Positions 8,289 through 19,006 of a stretch of DNA of 64,000 bases are shown here, one piece after another. Every line of letters starts with the position of its first letter. The first letter of the stretch is position 1. The notes under the pieces are model-generated. The model did no database searches. It saw only the letters and a list, made by a program, of their open reading frames with translations, and was not told where the DNA came from. The DNA is from Pseudomonas sp. NBRC 111124. GTDB lineage: Bacteria; Pseudomonadota; Gammaproteobacteria; Pseudomonadales; Pseudomonadaceae. The stretch is taken from positions 183,807 through 247,806 of the forward strand of contig NZ_BCBA01000007.1 in the NCBI RefSeq assembly GCF_001320245.1. Direction: 5' to 3'. The position numbers were made by a program, and so were the translations under genes.

Positions 8289-9059
8289 TCAGGCCATCTG
8301 CTCTTGTGGTTTTTCATCCACCGGCGGCAGCGAACCCATAGCCCGCTGGGTGGCTTCGTTCCACGCAGCAGCACGGTCATTAAGCTCGGCGATGGCCCGC
8401 GGTCCGGTGCCCTCGGCGTACATCGGCTTGCCGATCACTACCTCGATGGTGCCCGAGCGCTTGCCCCAGCCCGTCTTGGGCCAGAACTTGCCAGCATTGT
8501 GGGCAATCGGCAGCACGGGCAGCCCGGCATTCACGGCTAGCGCGGTACCGCCGCGGGAGAATTTACCCACAGTACCGAACGGCACCCGGGTACCTTCCGG
8601 GAAGATCAGCACCCAGGTTTTCTGCTTGAGCAGTTCGTCACCCTTGCTGGCCACCTGGCGCAGGGCCTCCTTGGGGTTGTCGCGGTTGATCGCGATCGGC
8701 CGCAGCATGGCCATGGCCCAACCAAAGAACGGCACATACAGCAGCTCGCGCTTGAGCACCTGGCTCAGCGGCGAGAAGTACTGGGAAAGGAAGAAGGTTT
8801 CCCAGGTGCTCTGGTGGTTGGACAGGATCACGCAGGGCTCATCCGGCACGTTCTCGGCGCCGGTGACCTTGTAGTTGATGCCAAGGATGGTGCGCACAAG
8901 GAACAGTGCGCAACGGCACCAGTACACGTTGATGAACGTGTAGCGCTTGGGGAACGACAAGAACGGCGCGACGAAGAAGCTCAGCGAGCACCACAGCAGC
9001 GAACTGGTGCCCAGCAGCAGGTAAAAAAGAAAGATTCTGATCGCCTGCAGGATCGACAT
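8289..9059 (-). CDS. plsC: 1-acyl-sn-glycerol-3-phosphate acyltransferase (PlsC/HdtS type)
   Basis: 256 residues, ATG 9059. An N-terminal membrane segment is followed by the acyltransferase motif NHQSTWE (His82, with Glu87 in the position that is Asp in most HX4D proteins, as in pseudomonad HdtS-type enzymes) and FPEGTR in the second half. It adds the second acyl chain to lysophosphatidate in phospholipid synthesis at the inner membrane. The order glyQ-glyS-gmhB-plsC is that of the pseudomonad hdtS locus; HdtS of P. fluorescens has been connected to acyl-homoserine lactones and to lysophosphatidate acylation. Last gene of the glyQS unit. Confidence 0.92.
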   Translation of the reverse strand: MSILQAIRIFLFYLLLGTSSLLWCSLSFFVAPFLSFPKRYTFINVYWCRCALFLVRTILGINYKVTGAENVPDEPCVILSNHQSTWETFFLSQYFSPLSQVLKRELLYVPFFGWAMAMLRPIAINRDNPKEALRQVASKGDELLKQKTWVLIFPEGTRVPFGTVGKFSRGGTALAVNAGLPVLPIAHNAGKFWPKTGWGKRSGTIEVVIGKPMYAEGTGPRAIAELNDRAAAWNEATQRAMGSLPPVDEKPQEQMA

Positions 9060-9123
9060 AGTGGCAAATACCGTTGCGGGGCACGCCCGCCTAGGAAAAA
9101 TGCGCCCAGAGGGCGCACTGTTG

Positions 9124-9651
9124 TTAAATAATTTCTCTGGCGATGGCAGCCAGATCGTCGAAAATCAGTGTAGTTTCCGCGACGCCTTTTTCCAGGGTCC
9201 GCTCGCCCTTGCCGGTTTTCACCAGCACGGGTTGTGCACCGACGGCCAGGGCGGCCTCCAGGTCACCTTTGCTGTCGCCGACGAACCAGACGCCTTCAAG
9301 GCCCACCTGGTAATGCTCGGCGATCGCCCGCAGCATGCCAGGCTTGGGCTTGCGGCAATCGCAGCCCTCATCTGGCCCGTGCGGGCAATACACGATATGG
9401 CCCACCTCGCCGCCCTGCTCGGCCACCAGCGCGCGCAGGCGCGCGTGCATGGCCTCTAGGGTTGCCAGCGAGTAATAGCCACGGGCGATGCCGGACTGGT
9501 TGGTGGCCACGGCCACCGTCCAGCCCGCCTTGCTCAACTGCGCGATGGCTTCGACCGAGCCAGGGATCGGGATCCACTCTTCCAGCGTCTTGATGTAGGC
9601 GTCGGAGTCCTGGTTGATCACCCCGTCACGATCGAGAATCAGCAGTTTCAA
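9124..9651 (-). CDS. gmhB: D-glycero-beta-D-manno-heptose-1,7-bisphosphate 7-phosphatase
   Basis: 175 residues, beginning at TTG 9651, the only plausible start in register: GGGG lies six bases upstream and the encoded LILDRDGVIN must be near the N-terminus. DRDG (Asp7, Asp9) is the HAD nucleophile motif; the CPHGPDEGCDCRKPKPGM segment carries the cysteine/histidine zinc loop typical of GmhB. It removes the 7-phosphate of heptose bisphosphate in ADP-heptose synthesis for LPS core. It follows glyS by three bases. Histidinol-phosphatase is a related activity, but the zinc loop and neighbours point to GmhB. Confidence 0.93.
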   Translation of the reverse strand: MKLLILDRDGVINQDSDAYIKTLEEWIPIPGSVEAIAQLSKAGWTVAVATNQSGIARGYYSLATLEAMHARLRALVAEQGGEVGHIVYCPHGPDEGCDCRKPKPGMLRAIAEHYQVGLEGVWFVGDSKGDLEAALAVGAQPVLVKTGKGERTLEKGVAETTLIFDDLAAIAREII

Positions 9652-9654
9652 GGT

Positions 9655-11706
9655 TTACCCCAGCAGCGAAATGTCAGCCACGCCCAGGAACAGGCCGCGC
9701 AGGCGGCTGAGCAGGGCATAACGGTTGGCACGTACCTTGGCGTCTTCGGCATTGACCATCACCGCCTCGAAGAAGGCGTCGACCGGGTCACGCAGGGCCG
9801 CCAGGCGGGCCAGCGATTCACTGTACTGACGCGCCGCTGCCATCGGTTGCACGGCCTGGTCGGCCTGCTGGATGGCCGAGTACAGGGAGAACTCGTTGGC
9901 ATTGTCGAAGTACTTTGGCTCGACCTGGTCGGCGATAGCGCCCTCGGCCTTGCTCAGCAGGTTCGACACGCGCTTGTTCACTGCAGCCAGGGCTTCGGCT
10001 TCCGGCAGCTTGCGGAAGGCCTGCACGGCCTGCACGCGCTGGTCGAAGTCCAGGGCCGAAGCCGGCTTCAGGGCACGGACCGACAGGTACGTGGCAACGT
10101 CGATGCCTTCGTCTTCATAGCGAGCACGCAGGCGGTCGAAGATGAACTCCAGCACCTGCTCGGCCAGGCCAGCTGCCTTGACCTTGGCACCGAACTGCTT
10201 GACCGCAAACCCGACTGCGGCGCTCAGGTCCAGGTCCAGCTGCTTCTCGATCAGGATACGCAGCACGCCCAGGGCAGCACGGCGCAGGGCATACGGGTCC
10301 TTGCTGCCGGTGGGCAGCATGCCGATGCCGAAGATGCCGACCAGGGTGTCGAGCTTGTCGGCGATGGCCACGGCAGCACCAGTGAGAGTCTGCGGCAGCT
10401 CGGCGCCAGCACCGCGCGGCATGTACTGCTCGTTCAGGGCCAGGGCGACGTCTTGCGGCTCACCGTCATTGAGCGCGTAGTAGTAACCGGCAACCCCCTG
10501 CATTTCAGGGAATTCGCCGACCATCTCGGTGGCCAGGTCGCACTTCGACAGCAGGCCGGCACGGCTGGCGCGCTGGGCATCGCCGCCGATCAGCGGGGCG
10601 ATGAACGCAGCCAGTTTTGAAACCCGCTCGGCCTTGTCGTAGACAGTGCCCAGCTGCGCCTGGAACACCACGTTCTTCAGGCGCTCGTTGAAGGTTTCAA
10701 GCGGCTGCTTCTTGTCTTGCTTGAAGAAGAACTCGGCGTCGGTCAGGCGCGGGCGCACGACCTTCTCGTTACCCTGCACGATCTGCTTGGGGTCACGGCT
10801 CTCGACGTTGGCCACGGTGATGAAGCGCGGCAGCAGCTTGCCTTCGCTGTCCAGCAGGCAGAAATACTTCTGGTTGTCCTGCATGGTGGTGATCAGCGCT
10901 TCTTGCGGCACTTCGAGGAAACGCTCTTCGAACGAGCACACCAGCGGCACTGGCCACTCGACCAGGGCGGTCACTTCGTCCAGCAGCGCGGGCGGCACGA
11001 TAGCGGTGCCTTCCTGCTGCATGGCGAGCTCCGCAGTACGCTTGCTGATCAGCTCGCGACGCTCGGCGAAGTCGGCCAGCACGTAGGCTTTGCGCAGGTC
11101 TTCGACGTAGTTGGCCGGGGTGGTGATGACCACGTTCTCCGGGTGGTGGAAGCGGTGGCCACGGGATTCACGGCTGGCCTTCTGCGACAGGAGGGTGCAG
11201 TCGACCACCTGGTCGCCGAGCAGCATCACCAGCCACTGGGTCGGGCGCACGAACTCTTCACGGCTTGCAGCCCAGCGCATGCGCTTGGGAATTGGCAGGT
11301 CGTTGAGCGAATCCTCGACGATAGTCGGCAGCAGGCTGGCGGTGGCCTTGCCCGGGATGTGCTGGGAGAAGCGCAGCTTGGCGCCGCTCTGGTCGATTTC
11401 GGCCAGCTCTACGCCGCACTTCTTGGCAAAGCCCAAGGCAGCCTGGGTCGGCTCGCCGTCTTTGAAGGCCGCCTGCATGGGCGGGCCGTCGATGTTGATG
11501 CTGCGGTCAGGCTGCTGCACGTCCAATTGGCGGATAAGCACGGCCAGGCGGCGTGGCGCTGCGTACACCTGCTTGCCGGTGTAGTTCAGGCCAGCGGCCT
11601 GCAGGCCTTTCTCGATGCCGGCCAGGAAGGCGTCGCCGAGGCTGGCCAGGGCTTTGGGTGGCAGCTCTTCGGTGCCCAGTTCTACCAGGAAATCTTGAGC
11701 ACTCAT
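9655..11706 (-). CDS. glyS: Glycyl-tRNA synthetase beta subunit
   Basis: 683 residues, full length for the bacterial alpha2beta2 enzyme. It starts with [19 protein letters not shown], the conserved beginning of GlyS, and contains the HD-like core and the C-terminal DALR-type tRNA anticodon-binding region. The ATG at 11706 overlaps the glyQ stop (ATGA), so the two subunits are translationally coupled. The beta subunit binds and positions tRNA-Gly while GlyQ activates glycine. Confidence 0.98.
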   Translation of the reverse strand: MSAQDFLVELGTEELPPKALASLGDAFLAGIEKGLQAAGLNYTGKQVYAAPRRLAVLIRQLDVQQPDRSINIDGPPMQAAFKDGEPTQAALGFAKKCGVELAEIDQSGAKLRFSQHIPGKATASLLPTIVEDSLNDLPIPKRMRWAASREEFVRPTQWLVMLLGDQVVDCTLLSQKASRESRGHRFHHPENVVITTPANYVEDLRKAYVLADFAERRELISKRTAELAMQQEGTAIVPPALLDEVTALVEWPVPLVCSFEERFLEVPQEALITTMQDNQKYFCLLDSEGKLLPRFITVANVESRDPKQIVQGNEKVVRPRLTDAEFFFKQDKKQPLETFNERLKNVVFQAQLGTVYDKAERVSKLAAFIAPLIGGDAQRASRAGLLSKCDLATEMVGEFPEMQGVAGYYYALNDGEPQDVALALNEQYMPRGAGAELPQTLTGAAVAIADKLDTLVGIFGIGMLPTGSKDPYALRRAALGVLRILIEKQLDLDLSAAVGFAVKQFGAKVKAAGLAEQVLEFIFDRLRARYEDEGIDVATYLSVRALKPASALDFDQRVQAVQAFRKLPEAEALAAVNKRVSNLLSKAEGAIADQVEPKYFDNANEFSLYSAIQQADQAVQPMAAARQYSESLARLAALRDPVDAFFEAVMVNAEDAKVRANRYALLSRLRGLFLGVADISLLG

Positions 11707-12650
11707 TGTGCAGCCTCCAGCTTCGCCAACACTTCGTCACGCAGTTCAGGGGTGGCCATCGGGAAGCCCAGGCGTGCGCGGGCTTGCAGATAGCTTTGCG
11801 CCACGTCCCGGGCCAGGGTACGCACGCGCAGGATGTAACGCTGGCGCTCGGTCACCGAGATGGCGCGGCGGGCGTCCAGCAGGTTGAAGGTGTGCGAGGC
11901 CTTCAGGACCATTTCATAGGTCGGCAGCGGCAGCTCCAGCTTGATCAGGCGGTTGGCTTCGCTTTCATAGAAGTCGAACAGTTCGAACAGCTTCTCGACG
12001 TTGGCGTGTTCGAAGTTGTAGGTCGACTGCTCCACCTCGTTCTGGTGGAACACGTCGCCGTAGGTGACCTTGCCGAACGGGCCGTCGGCCCATACCAGGT
12101 CGTAGACCGAGTCGACGCCCTGGATGTACATGGCCAGGCGCTCGAGGCCGTAGGTGATTTCACCGGTGACCGGATAGCACTCGATGCCACCTACCTGCTG
12201 GAAGTAGGTGAACTGGGTGACTTCCATGCCGTTCAGCCAGATTTCCCAGCCCAGGCCCCAGGCGCCCAGGGTCGGCGATTCCCAGTTATCTTCGACGAAG
12301 CGAATGTCGTGGACCAGCGGGTCGATGCCGATGGCTTTCAGCGAGCCGAGGTACAGCTCCTGGAAGTTGGCCGGGTTCGGCTTCAGAACCACCTGGAACT
12401 GGTAGTAGTGCTGCAGGCGGTTGGGGTTTTCGCCATACCGCCCGTCGGCAGGGCGACGGCTAGGCTGCACATAGGCGGCGTTCCAGGTTTCTGGACCCAC
12501 GGCGCGCAGGAATGTAGCGGTGTGGAACGTGCCGGCGCCTACTTCCATATCGTAGGGCTGAAGCACCACACAACCTTGAGCTGCCCAGTAGTTTTGCAGG
12601 GCGAGGATCAGGTCTTGGAAGGTACGCACGGCTGGCGTAGGCTGGCTCAC
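11703..12650 (-). CDS. glyQ: Glycyl-tRNA synthetase alpha subunit
   Basis: 315 residues from GTG 12650, the usual length. AGGTGA lies five bases upstream; an earlier in-frame GTG at 12659 overlaps that ribosome site and is rejected. The sequence is highly conserved throughout ([34 protein letters not shown], the class II motifs). It forms the catalytic subunit that activates glycine and charges tRNA-Gly. First gene of the glyQ-glyS-gmhB-plsC unit; divergent from tag across an 83-bp gap. Confidence 0.98.
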   Translation of the reverse strand: MSQPTPAVRTFQDLILALQNYWAAQGCVVLQPYDMEVGAGTFHTATFLRAVGPETWNAAYVQPSRRPADGRYGENPNRLQHYYQFQVVLKPNPANFQELYLGSLKAIGIDPLVHDIRFVEDNWESPTLGAWGLGWEIWLNGMEVTQFTYFQQVGGIECYPVTGEITYGLERLAMYIQGVDSVYDLVWADGPFGKVTYGDVFHQNEVEQSTYNFEHANVEKLFELFDFYESEANRLIKLELPLPTYEMVLKASHTFNLLDARRAISVTERQRYILRVRTLARDVAQSYLQARARLGFPMATPELRDEVLAKLEAAQ

Positions 12651-12733
12651 GAAATTCACCTGTATCTGGGGATGCGGATGTAAAGAGCGGGAGTATAACC
12701 TGATTCGCCTCGCCCTCTACTCATTGGAGCCTT

Positions 12734-13285
12734 ATGCCACGCTGCTTTTGGTGTACCGACGATCCGTTGTACCAGGCCTACCACGACCAGGAATGGGGAA
12801 CGCCACAGCGTGACCCGGCGTTGCTGTTCGAGATGCTTTTGCTCGAAGGGTTCCAGGCGGGGCTTTCGTGGATCACCGTTTTGCGCAAACGCGAGCGGTA
12901 TCGCGAGGTGATGCACGGCTTCGACCCGGTGAAACTGGCCGGCATGAGTGATGAGCGCATCGAGGAGTTGATGCAGGACGCCGGCATCATCCGCAACCGC
13001 CTCAAGCTCAAGGCCGCCCGGCGCAACGCGCAGGCCTGGCTGGCTGTGGATAACCCCGCCGAGTGGTTGTGGTCGTTCGTTGGTGGCGAGCCGAAGATCA
13101 ACCACTTCCAGGCCCGCGGTGACGTGCCGGCGGTCACCGACGAAGCCAAGGCGATGAGCAAAGCGCTGCAAAAAGCTGGCTTCACCTTTGTTGGCCCGAC
13201 CATCTGCTACGCCTTCATGCAGGCCACCGGCATGGTCATGGACCATACCACCGATTGCGATCGCTACGCCGCCTTGTTGCGCTGA
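12734..13285 (+). CDS. tag: DNA-3-methyladenine glycosylase I
   Basis: 183 residues, ATG 12734 with GGAG just upstream. The zinc ligands known for E. coli Tag (Cys4, His17, a C-terminal His and Cys) are all present as Cys4, His17, His171 and Cys175. The protein excises 3-methyladenine from alkylated DNA as the first step in base-excision repair. It is constitutive in E. coli; no SOS or Ada box is visible here. htrB follows 40 bp downstream on the same strand. Confidence 0.97.
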   Translation: MPRCFWCTDDPLYQAYHDQEWGTPQRDPALLFEMLLLEGFQAGLSWITVLRKRERYREVMHGFDPVKLAGMSDERIEELMQDAGIIRNRLKLKAARRNAQAWLAVDNPAEWLWSFVGGEPKINHFQARGDVPAVTDEAKAMSKALQKAGFTFVGPTICYAFMQATGMVMDHTTDCDRYAALLR

Positions 13286-13325
13286 GGGGTTACAATGCGC
13301 GCCTTGCTGAAATAAGGAATTGCCT

Positions 13326-14213
13326 GTGGAAAAGTTCAAGGGCGCCCTGATGGTCGGGGTGCTGCGTCTGTTTGCCAAGCTGCCCTGGGGCGCTGTGCAG
13401 CGCGTCGGCGCCGGTATCGGCTGGCTGATGTGGAAAATCCCCAACGGCTCGCGCAACGTCGTGCGTATCAATCTGGCCAAGTGCTTCCCGGAGATGGACC
13501 CGGTCGAACGCGAGCAACTGGTCGGCCGTGCGCTGCGGGATATCGGTAAATCTTTCGTCGAAAGTGCCTGTGCCTGGATCTGGCCGCCGCAGCGTTCGCT
13601 TGAGCTGGTCAAGGAAGTGCACGGCCTGGAAGTGCTGGAGCAGGCGCTCGCCTCGGGCAAGGGTGTGGTTGGCATCACCAGCCACCTGGGCAACTGGGAA
13701 GTGCTCAACCACTTCTACTGTAACCAGTGCAAACCGATCATTTTCTACCGCCCGCCGAAGCTCAAGGCGGTGGATGACCTGTTGCGTGAGCAGCGCGTGC
13801 AGATGGGTAACCGCGTGGCGCCTTCAACCAAGGAAGGCATCCTCAGCGTGATCAAGGAAGTGCGTCGCGGTGGCCAGGTGGGTATTCCTGCCGACCCGGA
13901 GCCGGCGGAATCGGCGGGCGTGTTCGTGCCGTTCCTGGGCACCCAGGCGCTGACCAGCAAGTTCGTACCGAACATGCTGGCCGGTGGCAAGGCGGTGGGG
14001 GTGTTCCTGCATGCACTGCGGCTGCCGGACGGCTCGGGCTTCAAGGTGTTCCTGGAAGCGGCGCCGGAAGAGATGTACAGCACCGACGTGAATGTGTCGG
14101 CGGCGGCCATGAGCAAAGTGGTCGAGCGTTATGTGCGCGAATATCCGAGCCAGTACATGTGGAGCATGAAGCGCTTCAAGAAGCGCCCGGCTGGCGAGCC
14201 GCGCTGGTACTGA
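13326..14213 (+). CDS. htrB: Lipid A late acyltransferase (HtrB/LpxL family)
   Basis: 295 residues from GTG 13326; AAGGA lies eight bases upstream and rules out the earlier TTG at 13320. An N-terminal hydrophobic segment anchors it to the inner membrane. SHLGNWE contains the HX4E catalytic pair His120/Glu125 of LpxL/LpxM acyltransferases. It transfers a secondary acyl chain (laurate in pseudomonads) from acyl-ACP to lipid A precursors. More than one htrB-like gene exists in pseudomonads, so which acyl position it serves cannot be told from this sequence. Confidence 0.93.
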   Translation: MEKFKGALMVGVLRLFAKLPWGAVQRVGAGIGWLMWKIPNGSRNVVRINLAKCFPEMDPVEREQLVGRALRDIGKSFVESACAWIWPPQRSLELVKEVHGLEVLEQALASGKGVVGITSHLGNWEVLNHFYCNQCKPIIFYRPPKLKAVDDLLREQRVQMGNRVAPSTKEGILSVIKEVRRGGQVGIPADPEPAESAGVFVPFLGTQALTSKFVPNMLAGGKAVGVFLHALRLPDGSGFKVFLEAAPEEMYSTDVNVSAAAMSKVVERYVREYPSQYMWSMKRFKKRPAGEPRWY

Positions 14214-14242
14214 GTTATCCACTGCCAGATATAGCAGGGCTT

Positions 14243-14329
14243 CTGTGGGAGCGGGCATGCCCGCGAAGCAGGCACCGCGGTGCATGGCACCGGCTTCGCC
14301 GGTGTTCGCGGGCACGCCCGCTCCCACAG
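14243..14329. repeat. REP/BIME pair A
   Basis: CTGTGGGAGCGGG at 14243-14255 pairs with CCCGCTCCCACAG at 14317-14329, and smaller palindromes (GGGCATGCCC, ACCGGCTTCGCCGGT) lie inside. It is the P. putida-type REP head-to-head pair, placed between convergent htrB and the TPR gene. Confidence 0.9.
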
Positions 14330-14338
14330 GGGATCGCG

Positions 14339-14653
14339 TCAGCTTGAGGTTTTGTTGAGCTTCTTCAGGAACACGGCCATTTCCTTCTCGGCCTGCTTGT
14401 CACCATGGGCCTGGGCCGCAACGACCCCGTCCTCCCAGGCCTTGCGTGCTGACGGCAGGTCACCGACCAGCTGATAAGCCTTCCCCAGCAGCTTCCAGGC
14501 TGCCGAATACTTCGGATCCTGCTCCACACAGCGCGCCAGGTGCACCGCAGCTTCCGCGCCATTGCCCTCATCCAGCCAGGCCTTGCCCAAGCCAAACCTC
14601 AGCAGCGGGTTATCCACACCCTTGGCCAGCATCTTCTCAAGCGATTCGCGCAT
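14339..14653 (-). CDS. Small tetratricopeptide-repeat protein
   Basis: 104 residues, ATG 14653. It contains two or three TPR-like helical pairs (PLLRFGLGKAWLDEGNGAEA, then YSAAWKLLGKAYQLVGDLPSA, then a third shorter helix pair) and no signal peptide, so it is probably a cytosolic protein-protein adaptor. It lies 11 bp downstream of trkA on the same strand and probably shares its transcript. Function unknown. Confidence 0.8.
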   Translation of the reverse strand: MRESLEKMLAKGVDNPLLRFGLGKAWLDEGNGAEAAVHLARCVEQDPKYSAAWKLLGKAYQLVGDLPSARKAWEDGVVAAQAHGDKQAEKEMAVFLKKLNKTSS

Positions 14654-14664
14654 GCCCTCTTCTC

Positions 14665-16038
14665 CTAGAAGAAACTCAAGCCAACGTGGAACAGCTTCTC
14701 CACATCGCGAATGTGTTTTTTATCCACAACGAACAGGATCACATGGTCGCCCGATGCGATCACCATGTCGTCGTGGGCGATCAGCACCTCTTCGTCGCGG
14801 ATGATTGCGCCGATGGTGGTACCCGGTGGCAAGGCAATGTTCTCCACAGCCTTGCCGACCACCTTGCTCGACTTCGAATCGCCGTGCGCCACTGCCTCAA
14901 TGGCTTCGGCCGCGCCCCGGCGCAGCGAGTGCACACTGACGATATCGCCGCGGCGCACGTGCGCCAGCAAGGTGCCGATGGTGGCCAGCTGCGGGCTGAT
15001 GGCGATGTCGATGTCGCCGCCCTGCACCAGATCGACATAAGCCGGGTTGTTGATGATCGTCATGACCTTGCCCGCGCCAAGGCGCTTGGCCAGCAGCGAC
15101 GACATGATGTTGGCCTCGTCGTCGTTGGTCAGGGCCAGGAAAATGTCGGCATCGGCGATGTTCTCTTCGAGCATCAGGTCCTTGTCCGAGGCACTGCCCT
15201 GCAGCACCACGGTGCTTTCCAGGGTGTCGGAGAGGTGCCGGCAGCGTGCCGCGCTCATCTCGATGATCTTCACCTGGTAGCGGCTCTCGATGGCTTCGGC
15301 CAGGCGCTCGCCGATCTGCCCGCCACCGGCGATAACGATCCGTTTGTTGGTCTCGTCGATGCGGCGCAGCTCACCCATCACGGCGCGGATGTCTTTCTTC
15401 GCGGCGATGAAGAACACTTCGTCATCGGCTTCGATCACCGTGTCGCCCCGCGGGGTGATCGGCCGGTCGCGGCGGAAGATGGCTGCCACGCGGGTATCGA
15501 CGTTGGGCATGTGCGCGCGGATCTGGCGCAGCTGCTGGCCCACCAGGGGGCCGCCGTAATACGCCTTCACCGCCACCAGTTGGGCCTTGCCTTCGGCAAA
15601 GTCGATGACCTGCAGTGAGCCCGGGTGTTCGATCAGGCGCTTGATGTAGTTGGTCACCACCTGCTCGGGGCTGATCAGCACGTCGACCGGAATGTGGTCG
15701 TTGTCGAACAGCTCTTCGCGGGTCAGGTAGGCCGACTCGCGCACCCGGGCGATCTTGGTCGGGGTGTGGAACAGCGTGTAGGCCACCTGGCAGGCAACCA
15801 TGTTGGTCTCGTCGCTGTTGGTCACCGCCACCAGCATGTCGGCGTCGTCGGCGCCAGCTTGGCGCAGCACCGTCGGCAGCGAGCCACGGCCCTGCACGGT
15901 GCGGATGTCCAGGCGGTCGCCGAGGTCGCGCAGGCGATCGCCATCGGTGTCGACCACGGTGATGTCGTTGGCTTCGCTGGCCAGGTGCTCTGCCAGCGTA
16001 CCGCCCACCTGCCCTGCGCCGAGGATGATGATCTTCAT
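14665..16038 (-). CDS. trkA: Trk potassium uptake system, NAD(H)-binding regulatory subunit
   Basis: 457 residues, the usual TrkA size. Two tandem RCK units are visible: [13 protein letters not shown] at the N-terminus and [14 protein letters not shown] near residue 240 are the two Rossmann glycine motifs, each followed by a TrkA-C domain. The protein sits on the cytoplasmic face of the TrkH/TrkG channel and gates K+ uptake in response to nucleotides. It is last but one in a reverse-strand unit def-fmt-rsmB-trkA-TPR, an order common in proteobacteria. Confidence 0.97.
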   Translation of the reverse strand: MKIIILGAGQVGGTLAEHLASEANDITVVDTDGDRLRDLGDRLDIRTVQGRGSLPTVLRQAGADDADMLVAVTNSDETNMVACQVAYTLFHTPTKIARVRESAYLTREELFDNDHIPVDVLISPEQVVTNYIKRLIEHPGSLQVIDFAEGKAQLVAVKAYYGGPLVGQQLRQIRAHMPNVDTRVAAIFRRDRPITPRGDTVIEADDEVFFIAAKKDIRAVMGELRRIDETNKRIVIAGGGQIGERLAEAIESRYQVKIIEMSAARCRHLSDTLESTVVLQGSASDKDLMLEENIADADIFLALTNDDEANIMSSLLAKRLGAGKVMTIINNPAYVDLVQGGDIDIAISPQLATIGTLLAHVRRGDIVSVHSLRRGAAEAIEAVAHGDSKSSKVVGKAVENIALPPGTTIGAIIRDEEVLIAHDDMVIASGDHVILFVVDKKHIRDVEKLFHVGLSFF

Positions 16039-16061
16039 CCGCTACTCCCTACCCTGTGTAC

Positions 16062-17369
16062 TTACCGCGAGGCGGCGATCTTGATCAGCTTGGCATAGTA
16101 GAACCCGTCATGGCCGCCCTCCTGCGCCAGCAGCTGGCGGCCGTGGGGCTGGCGCAGGCCGGCTTCGGTGGCCAGGTCCAGCTCACGGGCACCCGGGGTG
16201 CGGGCGAGGAAGGCGTCGATCACTTCGGTGTTCTCGGTCGGCAGGCTGGAGCAGGTGGCGTACAGCAGCATGCCGCCCACTTCCAGGGTCGGCCACAGGG
16301 CATCGAGCAGTTCACCTTGCAGCGCGGCCAGGGCCGGAATGTCGTCGGCCTGGCGGGTCAGCTTGATGTCCGGGTGGCGGCGGATCACGCCGGTGGCCGA
16401 GCACGGCGCATCGAGCAGGATGCGCTGGAACGGCTTGCCGTCCCACCAGCTCGCGGTGTCGCGGGCGTCGCAGGCGATCAGCTCGGCGTCCAGTTGCAGG
16501 CGGTCGAGGTTCTCGCGCACGCGAGTCAGGCGCTTGGCTTCGAGGTCGATGGCCGTCATGTGGGCCAGGGCCGGTTCGGTTTCGAGCAGGTGGCAAGTCT
16601 TGCCGCCTGGGGCGCAGCAGGCGTCGAGCACGCGCTGGCCGGGGGCCAGCTCGAGCAGGTCGGCCGACAGCTGCGCTGCCTCGTCCTGCACGCTCACCCA
16701 GCCTTCGGCGAAGCCTGGCAGGCCGCGTACGTCGCAGGCTTCGGTCAGCACGATGCCGTCACGGCTGTACTGACAGGCGCTGGCGCCGACACCCGCTTCG
16801 GCCAGCAGCGCCAGGTAGACGTCGCGGCTGTGGTGGCGGCGGTTGACCCGCAGGATCATTGGCGGATGGGCGTTGTTGGCGGCGCAGATGGCCTCCCACT
16901 GATCTGGCCAGAACGCTTTGAGCGACTTCTGCAGCCAGCGTGGGTGAGCGGTGCGCACCACCGGGTCGCGCTCCATGCCGGCAAGCAGTTCTTCGCCCTC
17001 ACGCTGGGCACGGCGCAGCACGGCATTGAGCAGGCCCTTGGCCCACGGCTTCTTCAGCTTGTCGGCGCAGCCGACGGTCTCGCCGATGGCGGCGTGGGCC
17101 GGAATGCGGGTGTAGAACAGCTGGTACAGGCCGACCAGCAGCAGCGCGTGCACATCGGCGTCTGCGGCCTTGAACGGCTTTTGCAGCAGCTGCGCGGCCA
17201 GCAGGTCCAGGCGTGGCTGCCAGCGGGCGGTGCCGAAAGCCAGGTCCTGGGTCAGGCCACGGTCGCGTTCTTCGACCTTGTCCAGTTGTCCCGGCAGCGA
17301 GCTGTTCAGCGAGGCCTTGCCGCTGAGTACAGCGGTAAGGGCACGGGCGGCGGCGAGGCGTGGGTTCAT
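16062..17369 (-). CDS. rsmB: 16S rRNA (cytosine-967-C5)-methyltransferase
   Basis: 435 residues, ATG 17369. An N-terminal NusB-like RNA-binding domain ([17 protein letters not shown]) is followed by the SAM-dependent methyltransferase core: [15 protein letters not shown] (motif I), [15 protein letters not shown] with the catalytic cysteine, and a C-terminal [13 protein letters not shown]. It methylates C967 of 16S rRNA. The fmt stop overlaps its start (ATGA), so the pair is translationally coupled. Confidence 0.97.
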   Translation of the reverse strand: MNPRLAAARALTAVLSGKASLNSSLPGQLDKVEERDRGLTQDLAFGTARWQPRLDLLAAQLLQKPFKAADADVHALLLVGLYQLFYTRIPAHAAIGETVGCADKLKKPWAKGLLNAVLRRAQREGEELLAGMERDPVVRTAHPRWLQKSLKAFWPDQWEAICAANNAHPPMILRVNRRHHSRDVYLALLAEAGVGASACQYSRDGIVLTEACDVRGLPGFAEGWVSVQDEAAQLSADLLELAPGQRVLDACCAPGGKTCHLLETEPALAHMTAIDLEAKRLTRVRENLDRLQLDAELIACDARDTASWWDGKPFQRILLDAPCSATGVIRRHPDIKLTRQADDIPALAALQGELLDALWPTLEVGGMLLYATCSSLPTENTEVIDAFLARTPGARELDLATEAGLRQPHGRQLLAQEGGHDGFYYAKLIKIAASR

Positions 17370-18298
17370 TGGCCCAGCACCTTGCTGGCGGCGAATTTCT
17401 CGCGGCGGCTGTTGTATAGGTCGCTGAAGTTCAGCGCTTTGCCACCGGGCAGTTGCAGGCGGGTCAGGCTCAGCGCCTGGTCACCGCAGGCGACCACGAG
17501 ACCGTCCTTGCTGGCCGAGAGGATCTCGCCTGGGGCACCTTTGCCTGTGGACAAGTTTGCGGCCAGCACCTTGACGCTTTCGCCATCCAGGGTGCTGTGG
17601 CACACCGGCCACGGGTTGAAGGCACGGATCAGGCGTTCAAGCTCGACGGCCGGGCGGCTCCAGTCGATGCGCGCTTCGTCCTTGTTCAGCTTGTGGGCGT
17701 AGGTGGCCAGGGCATCATCCTGAACTTCACCGTGCAGTGAACCGTCTGCCAGGCCGGCAATGGCCTGGACTACAGCCGGTGGGCCCATTTCTGCGAGGCG
17801 GTCGTGAAGGCTGCCGCCGGTGTCGTCAGCGCTGATCGGAGTAACCACCTTGAGCAGCATCGGGCCGGTATCCAGGCCGGCTTCCATGCGCATCACGGTC
17901 ACGCCGCTCTCGGCATCGCCGGCTTCAACGGCGCGCTGGATCGGCGCTGCACCGCGCCAGCGTGGCAGCAGCGAGGCGTGGCTGTTGATGCAACCCAGAC
18001 GCGGGATGTCGAGCACGACTTGCGGCAGGATCAGCCCATAGGCGACCACCACCATCAGGTCCGGCTTCAGCGCGGCCAGCTCTGCCTGTGCTTCGGCATT
18101 GCGCAGGGTCGGCGGCTGGAACACCGGGATGTCATGGGCCACGGCCAGTTGCTTGACCGGGCTCGGCATGAGCTTCTGGCCACGGCCGGCAGGGCGGTCG
18201 GGCTGGGTGTAGACGGCCACGATCTCGTACGGGCTGTCGAGCAGGGCCTTGAGGTGTTCGGCGGCAAACTCTGGAGTGCCTGCAAAGACGATGCGCAT
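17366..18298 (-). CDS. fmt: Methionyl-tRNA formyltransferase
   Basis: 310 residues, ATG 18298 with GGAAGCGAG upstream. [14 protein letters not shown] begins the formyl-transferase fold; [17 protein letters not shown] holds the catalytic His and the family motif, and the C-terminal half is the tRNA-binding OB fold. It formylates initiator Met-tRNA with 10-formyl-tetrahydrofolate. def lies upstream in the same direction, but a strong intrinsic terminator separates them, so some fmt expression must come from readthrough or a promoter within the gap. Confidence 0.97.
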   Translation of the reverse strand: MRIVFAGTPEFAAEHLKALLDSPYEIVAVYTQPDRPAGRGQKLMPSPVKQLAVAHDIPVFQPPTLRNAEAQAELAALKPDLMVVVAYGLILPQVVLDIPRLGCINSHASLLPRWRGAAPIQRAVEAGDAESGVTVMRMEAGLDTGPMLLKVVTPISADDTGGSLHDRLAEMGPPAVVQAIAGLADGSLHGEVQDDALATYAHKLNKDEARIDWSRPAVELERLIRAFNPWPVCHSTLDGESVKVLAANLSTGKGAPGEILSASKDGLVVACGDQALSLTRLQLPGGKALNFSDLYNSRREKFAASKVLGQ

Positions 18299-18313
18299 GG
18301 AGTTCTCGCTTCC

Positions 18314-18344
18314 AAAAAGAAAAAGGCTTGCCGGAGCAAGCCTT
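18314..18344 (-). terminator. Intrinsic terminator between def and fmt (reverse strand)
   Basis: AAGGCTTGC (18323-18331) pairs with GCAAGCCTT (18336-18344) around CGGA, and on the reverse strand the stem is followed by TTTTTCTTTTT. It therefore acts on transcripts leaving def before they reach fmt. Confidence 0.85.
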
Positions 18345-18358
18345 CTGGGAGATGAGGA

Positions 18359-18865
18359 TCAGGCTTGCTGGCGGTGCTGCTTTTCCAGCTTTTTCTTGAT
18401 CCGGTCGCGCTTGAGCTGCGACAGGTAGTCGACGAACAGCTTGCCGTTGAGGTGATCGAACTCGTGCTGCACGCACACTGCCAGCAGGCCTTCGCATTCC
18501 AGCTCGTAAGGCTTGCCGTCGCGGTCCTGGGCTTTGACCCGCACACGCAGAGGGCGATCGACGTTCTCGTAGAAGCCGGGTACCGACAGGCAGCCTTCCT
18601 GGTACTGGCCCATGTCGTGGGTCAGCTCTTCGACAGTCGGGTTGATGAAGACGCGCGGCTCGCTGCGGTCTTCGCTGAGGTCCATGACCACCACCTGCAG
18701 GTGCACGTTGACCTGAGTGGCGGCCAGGCCGATGCCGGGGGCTTCGTACATGGTTTCAAACATGTCGTCGATCAGCTGACGCAGGGCGTCGTCGAACACC
18801 GTTACCGGTTTGGCAATGGTGCGCAGGCGCGGGTCCGGGAATTCGAGAATGTTCAAGATGGCCAT
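18359..18865 (-). CDS. def: Peptide deformylase
   Basis: 168 residues, ATG 18865. All three metal/active-site motifs are present: GIGLAATQV (GXGXAAXQ), EGCLSVPG with the metal-binding cysteine, and QHEFDHLNG with both histidines and the catalytic glutamate. It removes the formyl group from nascent proteins in the cytoplasm. Paired with fmt downstream; divergent from dprA across a 208-bp gap that contains two DnaA-box-like sequences. Confidence 0.98.
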   Translation of the reverse strand: MAILNILEFPDPRLRTIAKPVTVFDDALRQLIDDMFETMYEAPGIGLAATQVNVHLQVVVMDLSEDRSEPRVFINPTVEELTHDMGQYQEGCLSVPGFYENVDRPLRVRVKAQDRDGKPYELECEGLLAVCVQHEFDHLNGKLFVDYLSQLKRDRIKKKLEKQHRQQA

Positions 18866-19006
18866 AGGGTCAGGCAGTCACTGTGCGGTCGGTTGAAAAC
18901 TGAGCACACATAATAAAGGGAAACGGGGATTTCAGCACCTGTGAAAGCTCGTCTAGGGTCTCTATAGGCCTGATAGCCGCCAAATCATGGACAGCTTTTC
19001 AAAGTG

